In this document: positions 40,701 through 55,700 of the stretch, in pieces
Numbering within the stretch: the first letter of the stretch is position 1
Layout: the number at the start of each line of letters is the position of its first letter
Assembly (NCBI RefSeq): GCF_001577835.2
Contig: NC_029532.1
Location: 7,982,301 to 8,046,300 of the forward strand
Source of the DNA: Coturnix japonica
Lineage: Eukaryota > Chordata > Aves > Galliformes > Phasianidae
Reading direction: 5' to 3'
Length of the DNA stretch: 64,000 bases
Notes under the pieces: generated by a model
Told to the model about the DNA's origin: nothing
Databases searched by the model: none
The model's input: only the letters and a program-made list of their open reading frames with translations
Translations under genes and position numbers: made by a program

Positions 40701-43700
40701 GGAGGCTGAGGGACCATGTCCAGCCAGCTCTGCTTATGTAGCCCCTTGTTCTGCATGCACAGAGCTGATATGCTCCCAGCTTCCATCTGTTCAAAATGCC
40801 ATGCAGCTGTGGGATCACTAATTTTTCTGTGGAATGAGGTTTTGTCTCCTTGTAAGTGTCAGTGGATAAGCTGTGACCACCCTCTTCTATCAGTCAGCTG
40901 AATTGCAGGCTAAGTAATCCTGGCTGAGTAGTACATCTGGCTAAGGAGATGTGCATGTAATACAGTTATTTAACATATCTATGCTTGGCTTTCATTGTTA
41001 GCATGATTTATTTAAGCCAGGGTATTCTTTCACCATTCACAATGCACGCCTTGCTTTGCAAGCTTGAGCCTGAGTACCGTGCTGGTTGTGAGTGCATGCC
41101 TTTGACTTGAGTAGTCTTTTTCCCTTCCAGCTGAGCCTGGAAAATGTAGCCAAAAGACAGCAAACCACAGGGAAGTGGAAACGTATGTGATGTGACACCT
41201 AAATTTAAAAAAAATAACTACTTGCTAGCATCACAAAGCTTTCATCCATTTCCCATACAGGCCGCCTTGTTGCCTTTCAGCTCCAACTGCTCTGCATTGT
41301 CTTGGCATCGTCTGGGGTTCCTGCAGGCCCTTCTGTCCTGCATGCTGCAGCGCAGTGAAGATGAGCTCTTGGATAAATGGATGCTCTTCTAAGATTTTAA
41401 GTGGCATTAGGGGTAGTGCTAGGGATTATATGGTGCTTCATGTCATTCTCTGCCTCTTACTCCTAATCCCGGCTTTAAAATACCACTTTTTAGTTTAAAC
41501 TTAAGCTTCTTGTTGCCTTAGTACAGTGTGTGGCTTGTTTGCAACATGCATATTTTCTTTCCTGAACCTCTGTATAGAGCAATAAAATGAACACTGTAGT
41601 GGAATATCTCCATGGCATACTAATTTTTGAAGGGGTCTGCAGTGTCACGATGTGCTTAAATGTGGTTGGTTTCCTAGATCCCTGCAGCAGAAATCTCTGA
41701 CAAGAGGACAAGTTGTTCTCCCTGCTTTTCATCATTTCCCCCAACAAACAGAAAAGGTGCTTTGGCTCTCTGCTTCATGAATAGGCCCAGATTCTCATAC
41801 CGACTGTCACATCACGAAGCTGAATAACCTCCAAAATGTTTTATATTCAGCTGTCTGATCTGTTTTAGTTTTTTTTGTTTTGTTTTTTTTTTTGTTCCCC
41901 CCCAGTTCTTCTGACTTCCCACAAAAATCAGCATTGTGCTAAATAATGAGGAACTGTCTGGGCTTGGCACAGACTTTTGAAGTACATCTTAACTGCCTAC
42001 AATCTGCAAAGTCTTTTTTTTTTCCCCCTTAATTCAGTTGTTCTCATTTTTTGTTCTTCCCTGGCTTTTTATGGTTCCTCTGCAAGAACTTTCTTCTCTC
42101 TCCTGGTACCTTTTAAAGCAACAGGCATTGAATTCTCTGGCTTATCTTTTATTGATTGCATAAACAACTTTATTTGCAGACGGTCTGATGGACTCTAATG
42201 TGAGAACTGCAATTGGTTTTACTTGCCTGCTCCTGGGCCAGCAGTCAGTTGGCTGGTGTTGGCAACAGTTGTGGCAGATGAATAATGTAATTTAAAGTAA
42301 CGTAAGATGAAACGGACTGTACCATTGAATTAAATGTTGGAAATAGAATACTGACTGTATGAAATGTACTTTACAATTTATGCAAATCCCTCAATTTAAA
42401 AAATGTATCTGAAGTTACTCTAGAGTATCTGACCTACCCCAGCGGAGTGCTGCAGAACCAGGGGCCTTGCTGCAGGATTTAGCTCAAGCTTGCTGCGGAG
42501 TACACGGGACCTGGGGTACTGTCTGTCCTCCTGAAACCCCTCCATCACCTCCTGGCCACATCTGACCCCTGTTTGTCAGCTCCCCCCATTCTCCTCAGTT
42601 TCCTGTGTTGGTGCTCTCAGTTCAGTGCTCTCAGTGTTGTCTGTTTCATGCTGTGTGACCATAAATGCTTAGAGATTTCACATGCAGGCTGGTGCTTCGT
42701 GCTCAGCTTTGCTGGACTTGTACCAACAGGTTTTGACCTCTTGGTGTGTTTTGAGCTCTTACGTTGTCTGGCACCTGTATTGCAATTACCTGCAGAGATG
42801 TTTGCTACATTTTTCTGGAGCTCTTCAGCAAACACTTCGTGCAGTGCACCCCTTGCTCTTACAGTAATGCTGTACTGCATGATCACGTAGGTGTTTAAAA
42901 CCAAGTGAATGTGTGCTGCGTTTTGTCTGACCTGGAGAATCATGGCAGCACATGCCTGCTAACATCCCCAGAACTGCTGGAAACCACTGATTTCTTCTGC
43001 TTTCACTGGGAATGAAGTGCACTGAGCTATCTCTTCAGTCTGCCTACTTGTTGAGAAGGTTTATCATTATAATTGATGGAAGGTACTTGTGGGTGCTTTC
43101 CACTGACTGTAAGGAGTTAGCTGTGCCATCTTCTGGCTTGAATTGGGACTTTAGGGTAATTATTTATGCCAACAAGGTCCAAACAGAGCCTCTGCTCAAG
43201 CTGAAAACTGTTACTTAATAGAAATGCCTACCAGATCTGGTAGAGAAGTTGCTGGAAATAAAAGCTCTGCATTGTCCCAGTTAGGGCTGTGTTTAACTTG
43301 CACTAAAATTCTTTGGAAGCACAGGAGAGCCAAAGACCTGGCAGCAGCTTTAAAATACATTTAGCTGCTGCTTTTGAGATATGTGCAGCTTACATTTGGC
43401 TGTTAGAAAGGATAATCTTCTGTGTATGTATGTTTTAAGTCAGGCTGTAAAAGCGAAGCTGCCTCTATAGGTGTTCATTGTCCCTTACTTACTCAACAGT
43501 ACAATCTGTATTGTATCTTCAGTTTTTTTGTTTAGGTGATTACTGTACAATATGACATTTTGCTCCCATTAACAGTGAAATTAGATTTGTAGGTATAATT
43601 GTGGGCAGCGCAAGCCAGGGAGCTGAACAGTCATGAGAAAACAGAGAGGAAGCAGGAGATGGAGGGAGATACATATTTACCATTTATATATACGTGTGTG

Positions 43701-46700
43701 TGTGTGTGTGTGTGTGTGTATAGATACGTATTTACCATTTTGTCCTACATTTATAACAATAATAGCAGCAAACTACAGTTTTCAGTAGTCCCAGAAGAAA
43801 ATGAAATGTAAACAGAAGTAGGGCTGGTGCCTGGACACAGCAGGGGATAAGCACCTGTACAGAAAGGCAAATTTAGAGAAGATTTCTGTTTATGTATGAA
43901 GTGTTCTATGTTGATGTCCTTTTATTGGCAGTTTTGTGTTTGTGAATACAGTCCTCAGTTACTTTATTTTATGACTCTTTTGCCATTTTAAATTTTGCTT
44001 TGTTATCTATTGTGTTGTGCAGTGATTAGTCTCGTGCTTTGGTTCTCAGCTGTTAGTTTTAATGACTCTTAAGAAGAGTAACCTGCGGGGGAATTGCATG
44101 CTTGTTGAAACTATCCCCTGGAACATGCATGTAATCTGGATGAATTCACAGTAGCCCTCAATTACTGAGTAAAATTCTGTTTTCTTCTTCATAGGACTGA
44201 GTTTGCCCTAAAAGAAATCATGTCATCAGGAGGAGCTGAAGATGATATTCCCCAAGCAGAGAGGAAAACGGTTACAGATTTTTGCTACTTGCTGGATAAA
44301 TCTAAACAGCTGTTCAATGGCTTAAGGTTAGTGCATGTTTATCAGAATTTCTTCAGAAAAGCGTTGAAATATGTGTTTGAACATGTGAGTGAATATAAAA
44401 CTAGCATTTTAAATTCAAAAACCAGGAAGTTTGTTTAGGAGAGAGCAGTGTGCGCTTCTGTATGGGTAGTTTTGGACCACATACATGAGAATATCTGTAG
44501 GAGTAGAGGTTCATCATCTCTCTTGAGGTGATAGGGAAAGAGATGTGAGAAATGTGAGTTAAATGTCTTAGACGTGTCAGTTAGCAGTAAACTAGAAATT
44601 GTCAGTTCCATGACATTGGTAGAATTAATGTTTGAAGCACTGTGATTGAAACACCTGATTGAGGACCAGATGTTACTGTCCAGAATAAGCTGCACACAAC
44701 TGCAAAAGGCAACACCACAGAAACCCCTGTCTCTGTGCTGGGATGAGAAGGACTGGCTTAGGAGGGAGGGAAAGTGGCAGGGGATATTTTTTTGGAGAAT
44801 ATTTAGAAAATGATAAACAACAGTGTCCAAATTTTAGTCTGTATTGTCTGTCTGGTGAAACAGGTGTTTAATCTAGACTGTGGGGAAAGGTATCATCTGC
44901 CATTATCTTTAAAATATATGTAAGGTAAGTCTATTTGTTTTGTCAGCACCAGTAAGAAAGGGAATAAGAGAAAGAGGAATTTAAGAAAAATAGTTCCAAT
45001 TAGAAACATGATATAGATTTCCTGTTTATGTTAATGTATGCTGAGCTAAAGATTATGTTTTCAAGAACTATTTTATTTCTGAGCTTTGCTGTAGAGTCTC
45101 TTAAGCAACATGCTTTTAGCTCATAACTTGTTGGCAGTTCAACCTCTTACTGGTCTCTGAGTGACACTGTGTGTTTGGGCCCATATAGCTTGCTGTTATT
45201 CAAACACAGATGGTTCGCAAAGATATCCCCCACGCCCCACAAACAATTGATAATGTCTTTTATGTTCTTTAAAAGTTCATTACCAAATCCAAAACAGTTA
45301 GTGGTCCAAAATCTGGATGGTGAGTGGGCAGTAGAGGCAAGGAGTTACTGGTGACTGCATTCAGCACCCTATGAAACAGGCTGGCCAGGATTTCCAGTGC
45401 CTTACATTGGCTTTCTGATGCAGCTGGCTTGAAATTTTGGCCAGATTCACTGAAGAGTACAAATTAATCCTGTTGTTGTCTGGATGTGTGCTGTTCACAG
45501 AGATGGCAGAATACCTTCAGTCATTCTGGCTTTCATTTTTGGAGGAAAATAGTGCTTCTATCTGATTTTCTGATGAGAGATAGTTTGCATGTGTATCCAC
45601 GGTATTTTGACAAAATGAAGCCTCATCCAGCTAGATGAAAAGAAGATGGAAAATACCTGGGTGGAATTTGGGTAATAAAAATGGGCCCCATAAAGATGGG
45701 CCTCAACAACCATCTCTGCTGAGTGAAAAGAAGAACGTGCTTGCTGTAACTTGATGCAATTAACGTAGTTATTTCTTACACTGAACTTAACCACAATTTT
45801 ACCTACAAGGTCATAGATTCTTGTGTCCATAATGATGGGGCAAAGTGGCATTACAGTTTTCAGGCATCTCTTCTGTTGGTGCCTGTTCTCTTCTGGTTAG
45901 TTCTACCTGGAGTGGACTTGGCAAGATCCTGACTGTTGGCCCAGCTTCTTGCTTTTCCCACTAGCATAATAAATAGATTGATACCTGCCTGCCTCCTTCA
46001 GTTTGGAAGATGATTATGGCCTTTACTGATGTATTTTATGATATTCTCTTGTCTCTAATATCATAGAATCATAATATAGAATATGTTGCTTGGGGGGAAA
46101 AAAAGAAAGTGATGGGGGAGGGAGAGGAGAGCAATGGCTTCCTGAAATCTCCTCTGGGCACTTCAGCTACAGGGATCTGAGCCTATAGCTGTGTTGGCAG
46201 CTGCTTAGCTATTGCTGCTGCCAAAAATGCAAGGGCTCAGCCTGCCACGTCTTTGTTTCAGTAGCATTTCCTTCCTCTCTTCCCACTACAGATGCCAAAT
46301 ACAGCATTTGAGGAAAACATATGATGATCTGCCAATGGTACTGCTCTAAAATATTCTTGATGCTCACACTGCCATCTTTTTGTGGTCGTACCTACTGGAG
46401 TCACTTAGAAGGACTCTATCAACTCTATTCTATTATCTATACTTGTTTTTGAGCACCCTGAGCTCTAAGTTCTGAACAACTGTCAATGAAGTATGTGCCA
46501 GTTTCTCTTTTCCCTCCTCTTCCCACTCCCACTTGCTTTTCTCTTGGAAAAATACTGAGAGGAAGCATGTTAGGAAGCAGCTTCTTATGGCATACTGTCA
46601 CCAGTTATGATTCTCTTTTCAATGCTGAGAAATGCTTAAAATTCTTCAGTATCACACAGAATCTTGAAAATTAAATAAAGAGGATGTTCCACATATACTG

Positions 46701-49700
46701 TAGGATCTTGCTACTCATAGTGCAGGCTGCGAGGACTGTGACTGCTCTCCTTTCGTGGAAAGAACCAGTAATGTTTAACTGTTCATTTCTTAGACTTCTA
46801 GTAAGTTGCAAATTGAACCTTAGTTTTATGGGATGCTGATGACTTAGAAACAACAGGGCCCTGTTAGCTTCAGGTACTGCAGCGGGCTGTAGCCCTCTCT
46901 TGTGCTGGGAGGGACCTGGCTTTGCACGGTGATGGCAGGTTACTGTGTTCCTAGTGTGATTACTGTCCTTGTGGGTCAGTATGGGCAAGAGGGAAGCTAC
47001 GCTGAAACCCCATCATCCCAGTACTGCTTAGTTTCCTTCTCCAGGATCCTACAATTCCTTTGTAGCATTGAACATAAAAGGAAACTTTTTCTGTCCTTAT
47101 TACTCCATTAACTTTCTCTAGGTCAGGAAGCAGCAGAATGCCTTGCTGTAATGTAGGTCTTTTGCTCTCAAGTTGGGTGTGTAATTACTTCTGGGTGGTC
47201 TATTCCCTGTCTACTTCAGTGGGAGAAGCTCTATTAATAATCTGCTCTGTGATCAACCGAGTCTTTGAAATTCCCTTGGATTACTGTTCTCACCCAGTAA
47301 CGCAGATTCTCTGGTCTGATTAAAGAAACTGTGCACTAAATGTCCGCTCTCACTTATGCTGGCTGCTTTCTCATGACAAGGTTTCGTGGTACGTGGGAGC
47401 AACATGCATGATGAGGACTCAAAACAGCAAACAGGAACAAAAATGTGTGGTGGCAATGGCAGGGCCTGTCTGCAAAGATCTGTGAGGAAGCTCTGGTAAT
47501 GTATTGTCAGAAATGAAGTTTTATTACAGCCGTGTCAGAATACTATCAAAAGAACAAGTGCCACTGTCTGTTTCCATGGAGATCTTCCCCATTCCCTGGG
47601 GAGCGCAGGGATCGCGTGGCACTGTGCAGCTATGCCAACTGCAATTAGGCGAGTGTGCAGCTTGAGGAATATACATGTGGACACCCAGCAGTGACCGTGG
47701 ACAACAATGGCCAAACACGTGTGTGCTGCATAACGGAGGCTTTTTAGAATGCCACTATTTTTTCTTATTCCAACCCAATGCAGTGCAGTGAATTGAATGA
47801 GGTTTCATAGGAATGCTTAGGCTTGTGCAGGGGGAGGGGCAGAACTGAGAGGTGACTGTCATGCGATGGAAGATGCCAGGTGAGATGCAGAGAGCATTTT
47901 AGCTTACTGATGAGGGATATATGCATAAGTATCATCCACAAACAGCTGTTTATTTCATAGGTTGTGCACACACCTTCTTCTCAGTATTTGAGGGAGGAAG
48001 GGTGGCGAGTATGGCTTGCTGATGGGCAAAGCCACATTAATTTCCCTGTCTACCTGGGGTGCTGTTAAAGCAATTTGAGTTAGCAGAAACACACCAGCAC
48101 ATTTCTCTGGAAGTAGTGGTGTAGTGATTTGCCTATTTTACTCTTCTAGATGTCATGGCATGATTTCCAAAATGCAGTGTTTTGCTGCAGCCTGGATAGC
48201 CCAAGCTTGGAGGTGCAGTCTTTGCAGGCAGGTCCTCTGAAGAGTGAGGTCCTGGTGGGTGGTGTGCTAACCAGCACAATAATTTGAGTGCATTCCCCAA
48301 ATGAGTTATTCTTGAATTAAATGAATTAAATGACATACTTTGCCACGTTGAAAATGCTATTCCACTTCCATGTTGGGTCATGTGCCTCCTTTGAATTGAC
48401 TTCAGTATAGATGATGTAAGCATCATGAATTCAGCAAGACTGACAGTCTTTGATCTCCAAGGCTGTGTTTGTTCTGAGGCTTAAGCAACTCTCAGATGAA
48501 GGCCCACTGCTAGGATTGAGAGTATGTACCTACAAAGCTAAAATCCTTAGGACTGAATCACAGTTGTAGGGTGAAGGTGGAGGAAAATTAAATATCTTTA
48601 TGAAAGGGGAATGAATATGGTTTGACTAACTGCTTTATGGCACTGAAAATCAATAATGAAAAAGACAGAATGTCTCAGGTTCCACCCTGTCACTAGCTCT
48701 GGGTTAAGGGGTGACAAATATTACTCTGATGGTGTAACCTGATCCAGTTAATGTTGGCTGTGAGCATCTACATTGCTTGCTTGACCTGATGATGCTTGGA
48801 CAGCTGATTTACACGTGTTCTTATAGGGCTGTTTCTGAAACAGTGAGCAGCCATTTTTGTTTAAAAAACTATGGTTTTCTGAGTGAGTAGAAAGAAATAT
48901 CATCAATCAATCAACCTGATTACCATTAGGTTATTATGCTCGCTTGCTCCCAGGTATGCATTTTTGTGTTTTTTGTTTTTTTTTAATGTTCATGTTTTAT
49001 GAGGCCAGTTTAACATTCTGTACATAAAAACAATAAGATTACTTCTTTTGTTGCAGGGATTTACCTCAGTATGGGCAGAAGCAGTGGCAATCCTATTTTG
49101 GGCGAACATTTGACGTTTACACCAAACTCTGGAAGTTTCAACAGCAGCATCGGTAAGGGAACATTGTAGACAGCCCTATCCTATGAATTTAAAGGCAGCT
49201 TTAATCTCTGGCATTACGGTACGCCTAGGGGCCCCTATTAAGATTGAAATTTCATTGTGTTATTCAAGCATGAAGGGAGGGAATAGTCACTTCCTGTAGT
49301 GCTCCCAGTCTAATGAATTAAAATGTTACAGAGTTTTCAGTGCAACTTTTGTTTTTTGTAGAACAGAACCTTCTGCTCTACTTGAATGAATGTTGCTTTA
49401 TTGTGCTGCCAAGGAAAAACTGGGGTGATGGCTTCTGCAGTGCAGAACCTATCTGGAATGGTGTGAAGTGTCTTGTTGCAGTGTGGGCTCTGATCTTTCA
49501 CACCTTATGTTGGCTGTGTAGTTGAGTGTTCTCCTGGGATGTGGTGACCTATTTGTTTTGTGTATTTTGTGCAACATGCTTGTGTCTAGCTCTCGCAAGC
49601 TTTTGCAGCGTAAATGGTCATGTTCCTGGTGTGCAATGCTATTGGCTCTGTGAGGAACTGCTATTGGGAATGCCACACCAGTAACAAAAGCTGAATTTGG

Positions 49701-52700
49701 CCCTACAGTGGCTCTTTGTCTTGTCTGGTGTGATGATCTGAGAAATTCTGGAATGCCTTTTAATCTTTCTTTTCTCTCTTGCGAAATAGACAAGTATTGG
49801 ACAATCGGTATGGGTTGAAGCGGTGGCAAATTGGGGAAATTGCTTCCAAGATTGGGCAGCTCTATTACCATTATTAGTAAGTAAGCACAGAAAAGGATTC
49901 AGTAGGGAAATGCAGTGTTAGTGGCAGTTTCATGCTCATTATCTGCATACTCAGTCAGGGGCATGCTGAGGTAGAAATGGATATCAGTTGAGTCACGAAC
50001 TCTGAATGAGAAGGCACTTGGGGCTGCATGGGGGTGCTGCAGAGAAAGGCATCTTTGAGCCTGCTATGATGTTCCTAGAGTCACATCAATACTGCCTACA
50101 GACTTACCTCCCACCTCTAAAGTGTCTCTAAGTCTTCCACATGTGCTGCATGTGGCTCTTGCGCAAAACTGTGATGTTCAAGTTTGGGAGCTTAATGTTC
50201 CTTTAAACTCTTGAATTAACCTGTCACCTGTTTGTATGGGCACAAGATGGGCAGATTTTATTGTTATCAGCAATTGAATCCAAGCTCTGAAATCTGTCCT
50301 CCCAGCATACAAAAAGAATGAGAGTCTGACTTAGATAAAAAGTTACTTGAGGAGAGTTTTGCCATTGATGCACAGAATGGTTAAGGGGGAAGAAAAGGGA
50401 GGGTTTGGCATGGGTTTGCAACTGAAGCAGTGAGCTAATCTGTTTCTTCCTCTACAGCTTGCGCACTTCTGAAACCAGCTATCTCAATGAAGCTTTCTCC
50501 TTCTATTCCGCAATCAGGCAGAGGTCATACTACTCCCAGGTTAACAAGGAAGACAGGTATATCTGAATGGATACCCTTCTTTTTTTTTCTTTCCCAAGAC
50601 CAGTATAGTTTGTGTGAGTAGCAAGTAATTATAAAACATAGGATCATAACTGAGATGAAGTCATTGTTGGAGGAAGTTTCCTTTAAGCCTATTGCAACGA
50701 TTAAATACCTTAGTATAAATAAGAGCTTTAGCGGAAGACTGGAGGAACGTTCTCATGTGGCCCTAGCAAGGAAGTTATTAGCCCCAAATTTCTGACATCT
50801 TGAGTCAGTGTTGGTGCTGGGACCTAGTATGCTGCATTGTATGCTTTGCCTTCTGTGTTGTATTCTAATCTCAAATTTCACTATGGTATTTCTGTTGTGT
50901 TTAGGCCTGAATTAGTGGTTAAGAAGCTGCGTTACTATGCAAGGTTTATAGTGGTTTGCCTCTTGCTCAACAAAATGGATGTTGTAAAGGATCTTGTAAA
51001 GGTATGTTAAAATGAGGATAAAGGTGCTAAGAGTAGGAGATTGCTGGGTCTTCAGGGTTTTTCTCCTAATTTAGAACTCAGTAATTTAGTCTATTTAACC
51101 TGAAATACCACTCATTAGATTTATGATATTTGTTGCTGCTGCTCTGTAGCCTTTCTTTTCTTTTAAAATTTTTTTGATTGTGCATTTGGGTACCACTGAA
51201 GAAGATGGTTATATGGGTAGAGCTGTGGAAAGATATCAGTATGACACGAGCATTTGGTTTAAGAAAAAAATATACGAACTGATGTAGTTAGTTGAGAATG
51301 AACTGTAAGATGCATTTATTGATCTGAAAGTGTTGGAATCGTTCAGTAACTCTGAACACCTCTTCATTCCTGTAGTTGATTTAAGACATTGAAAAAATCT
51401 CCCTCAGGAAGTCTTCATGACACTTCATTGCTGTGAAAGCCCATGTCTCCAAGTTTGATACTGAGCTTATTTCTCTATCCTTCCAAACTGTCATCACTCT
51501 GTACCATGTCTAGAATGCATCCTGAATATATTTTGCACCTCCCAAAGACCCATCAGAATGAAGCCTTTGCTAAAGGATATAAACATTACCATGAAATTAG
51601 AGAAGCTGGATCTGTAAATGCCATTGCCATGGGAGTGAAGTATTGAATAACTGTAAACTCAAGTCTCTGTACTGACCAGTGCTGGTCTTTATGATATATC
51701 TGACATCCAACACAATATCTTCTGTGAATCAGACATTTAATGACACTTGATGTTTGAATAATTTGATAGTATTATTTGAATGCCAAGTAAAATATTCCAA
51801 CAGCTACAGCTGAGATTGAGAGCTACCCTTTAACTGCACTGAAGGAACAGTGTGCTGCTCCTGACACTATATGCTTCCCAAGCCCCTCTAACAACCTTGG
51901 TGCAAGCTGTTTCTGGTTTTTACTATTTTGCGTAGATTACATTACTGCCTTTTTGTTCAAGTTCACTTGAATTAGCAGCAGCAACTGAAAAAAAAAAAAG
52001 CCACACGGTTCCCTTCCTTAATATATTTAAAGTTGTTTGTGAGATTAAATTTGAACCCTTGTTATCCATAGGTTAAGGGAAAAACAAGCAACATGGCTGT
52101 ATGTGAATGCAATTGTTACACTTCAGATATTGCTGACACTGGGACCTGATGGAAAGATAATTTGCATTGCTGAAACCCAGTGCAATGTTGGCATTTTGTC
52201 TCCTGAGGGAGCATGTTGTGTCTGGCATGTTAGTTGGAAGTGTGCTGCATATTTTGTTGAGTAAAGTAACTTTTATTCTACTCTAAAAGGCCAGCTCAGC
52301 TAACCACATTGTTAAGTTAGTGACTGTTAAACTTTCAGCTTAGGAAGTAACTGAGTATTTGAACTTTTTATATTAGGAGCTTTCAGATGAGATTGAAGAC
52401 TACACTCATCGTTTTAATACTGAAGATCAAGTGGAGTGGAACCTGGTTCTTCAGGAAGTGGCAGCTTTTATTGAGGTGAGAATACCATTTCTTTCTGTCA
52501 GTTTAAGGTAAATTTTTCTGACTTTTTCACCAAAGTGCTCCCGTGTCACCATCTCTGTGCTAAGCAGGCGTACCATGTGGAGAGACTGTGTTGTTGCCCA
52601 GCTAAATCACTGAAATGTGTTTATGGTAGTGCAGCAGTGACAGCTCTTCAAGTGCAGAAAGAGTCAGACCTGGTCATACAACATGGTGAAAACAGAATTG

Positions 52701-55700
52701 TGAAGCTGAGACCCACTTGGTCACCTTATTATTTCTGCTGCTGTGGAAGCCATTCCTAATTCCTCATGGCTTTTTTTTTTTTCATGTTTCAAGGTGTACT
52801 TTGGTCATTGGAGTGCCTTTCCTTTGTGATTTCATACAAACATAGCAAATTAATTTTAAAATTTGCCTTTATTTTGAAAAGTTTGTAAGTGAGAAGACAC
52901 TCTATCGACACTAAATGCAAACCTGTGTGTTCTGTTGAATTCCTGATTTATTCTGGTTACCTTTTTAGGCAGACCCTGTAATGGTTTTAAATGACGACAA
53001 CACCATTGTAATCACCTCCAACAGGCTTTCTGAAACTGGAGCTCCGTTGCTGGAGCAGGGAATGATAGTGGGACAGCTTGCTCTTGCAGATGCACTGATT
53101 ATTGGGAACTGCAATAACCAGGTAAAAGTAATCATGAAGTCTTAAACTTGTATTGTTACAGCTCAAATTCTCTCCCTCTCAGTGGTATCTCCTAATCATG
53201 CAGCAGAATATTTAGATTATTGCAGTAGAGGCTAGATACAATTAATTTTTCATATAAGAGATTGTTCTTAGCAGTGTTTATGCTTGAAAGGTCTCAGTGA
53301 AACATTTTGTTCCAGCTTCAGTTGCAACAGGAAGGGATTTTCACAAGATTTTCAAGGTCTTGGTTTTTTAAAATGATGATGGTAGTGAAACTGTGCAGGC
53401 TTCATGACTTATCTCTGAACTCTTTTTCTAGTAAATAGCAGAGCTGGATCTAAACTAGAGTTTGTGTGTCTTCCAAATAGTGTCTAAATACGGAGTACGT
53501 GATGAATTCCATCACATGATTTGTAAACAACTCAGAAAAGTCTAATTTGTGAATGCTGGCCTGGTAGAACTGTAGTAAATAGACTTTGTCATGTATGAAC
53601 TCCTGAAAGTCATTCACAGGTCTTTTGAGATTCAGAGATGATATTGACAGAAAGTAGCATGTAGGATGCATTTGAGATTCTCGGATAATTCCAAAGAAAA
53701 ACTTTTCCTGTTTTATGTTTAATTTGTATCTGACAGAGTAAACCATTTTACTCTTCTCGCAGGTGAAGTTCAGTGAATTGACAATTGATATGTTCCGAAT
53801 GCTACAAGCACTTGAAAGGGAACCAATGAATTTAGCTTCACAGATGAACAAACCTGGAATGCAGGTGAGTTTTCTTTCAGTGACAAACTTGGCAGCTGAT
53901 CTTAAGGGCTTGGGAGAGGGGGAGGGGAAGAAGAAAAGAGAACTGTGTTGCTATCTTTCTGTACTGTCACTGTGCAGAGCCAGTTAGGAAGGCTTATGTA
54001 GCTCTTATCAGAAGTTGAAGAAGTGTAGCTCAAATCTGTGGAGTTTTACCCAAGTAATGTTTTCTTTGGCTTTGTTTTCTTGGGGAAAAAAATTAGATAG
54101 CAGGTAAATTATTAGAAATTAACAGCTGGACATCATTTCACAAATGGTTTACAGTGGTGTAGCCTGGGCACTTCTGCGTGTCTGTCCTTGTCCATTTATG
54201 TTCACCTATTGCTTTGCTTTCAGTCTAGCAGTCATGTAGCCACATAAGTTCATCATTATAGTAATTCATATGAAAATTAAAGCAAACAAACAAACAAAAA
54301 CCTTTATCTGTAGGTCAAAAGAAATGGCTAGATTTTAATTTATTTAATTGAGACAGGGAATGTTTTTTTCCATTGTTATTGTGGATTGTGAGGGTAATGA
54401 AGCTGCTTTGTAAATATAAAGCTGTTTTTATAAATTTTTATTTGTTTTTCAATAGGAGTCAACAGAGAAACCAGCCAGGCGGGAAAACCCTCATAAATAC
54501 CTACTTTATAAACCAACTTTCAGCCAGCTGTACACATTTTTAGCAGCATCGTTTAAGGTTTGTAGAATTGGTAAATTTTAATTGCCCACATGCTCTGCTT
54601 TTTGCAGAATTTAAAAGCATCTGCTTTGTTGTGTGGACCGTCCTTAGACAGGATGAAATTCTAAGGCCAGCCTAAAGATCTGCATGGATATAAATAAACA
54701 CAACAGTGTTGTTACACCATCAGCTTACATTTATGTCTGTATGCTTACATGTTTAAAGGGGCGTACATAGTGGGGAGTGGTATATACAACTCAGAAGAAC
54801 AGCATGAGGGAAAGGTGGAAGTAGGAGTCGCACATTCTTTAATGGTAATATTTTTATTCATATAGAGTATTGTGGATTTCTTCCCTTGCCACTCTTCTCT
54901 CTATTTGAATTTCAGGAGCTGCCTGCAAACAGTGTGCTGCTGATTTACTTGTCTGCCACGGGCGTGTTCCCATCAGGTCGTTCGGATAGTGAAGGTACAA
55001 TAAAGGAATGCTCCCTGTCATGAACAGGGCTTGAATTCTCTTTGTGTTCCAGGACATGTGATCAAGAAAGATGTCACAAAGCTCCTTTTAAAAGACAAGT
55101 TGATTTTATTCTACTGTTTACTTAGAGAAGTCTTTTCTTTCTACAAGCAGTAGATAATTCTGTGTTTTAATTAATGTGCATTAACCTGGGACCTTTTTAA
55201 AGGACATAACCGATTTTTGATGCATCTGAAGTATTAAAAGCTTTACCAATTTTGAAGACTACATGGCTCAATTGATGCATCCATGCAAACTTTATAAAAT
55301 AGCTAACTGGCACTTTGTGATTCTTTCAAATCTTAGTACTATGAGAATGTACAGTCAGGAGATGGGTGCTAAAAGGGCTGAAGCGTCTGCACGAACTGTT
55401 CTATTTGTGTACTTGTTAATGTGACAATTCAAGCCTTTCTCATGATTTTTTGACTATTCCCCTCACCTCATCCTCCTGTTCTTTGAAATTTAGCAGAATA
55501 TTTGGATGCAGCTGCAATGTAAAAGCAGAAAACTGGATGGCTGGAGCAAACACAGTACACTGTGTTTTTCTAATTTAAGGAAAAAAAAGTTTTTAATATC
55601 CTAAATACTGTACACACCTCATCTGATTGAGACTTGCATTCCTTTATAAGATGCATGCCTTGTCCATTCCCATGCATGATCTATAGAGCTCTCAAAATGT

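Larger units (their letters stand above)
34754..44194 (+). other. SCAI: SCAI intron 2
   Basis: A 9.4 kb intron. Its first 500 bases are CpG-rich, with a CCATCY-type hexamer array at 34777-34817. It contains an imperfect hairpin at 35546-35609, a GT microsatellite at 43694-43719 and T-rich runs near 41870-41895. ARPC5L and GOLGA1, which separate RPL35 and SCAI in human, were looked for and not seen on either strand. Confidence 0.55.

Noticed and set aside
43122-43136. CTCF-like GCCAGAAGATGGC in SCAI intron 2
   Set aside because: It has one mismatch to the core and no partner or context; such sites are common by chance.
46062-46083. CR1-like tail repeats in reverse orientation
   Set aside because: Only about 20 bases resemble the tail octamers and no CR1 body follows.
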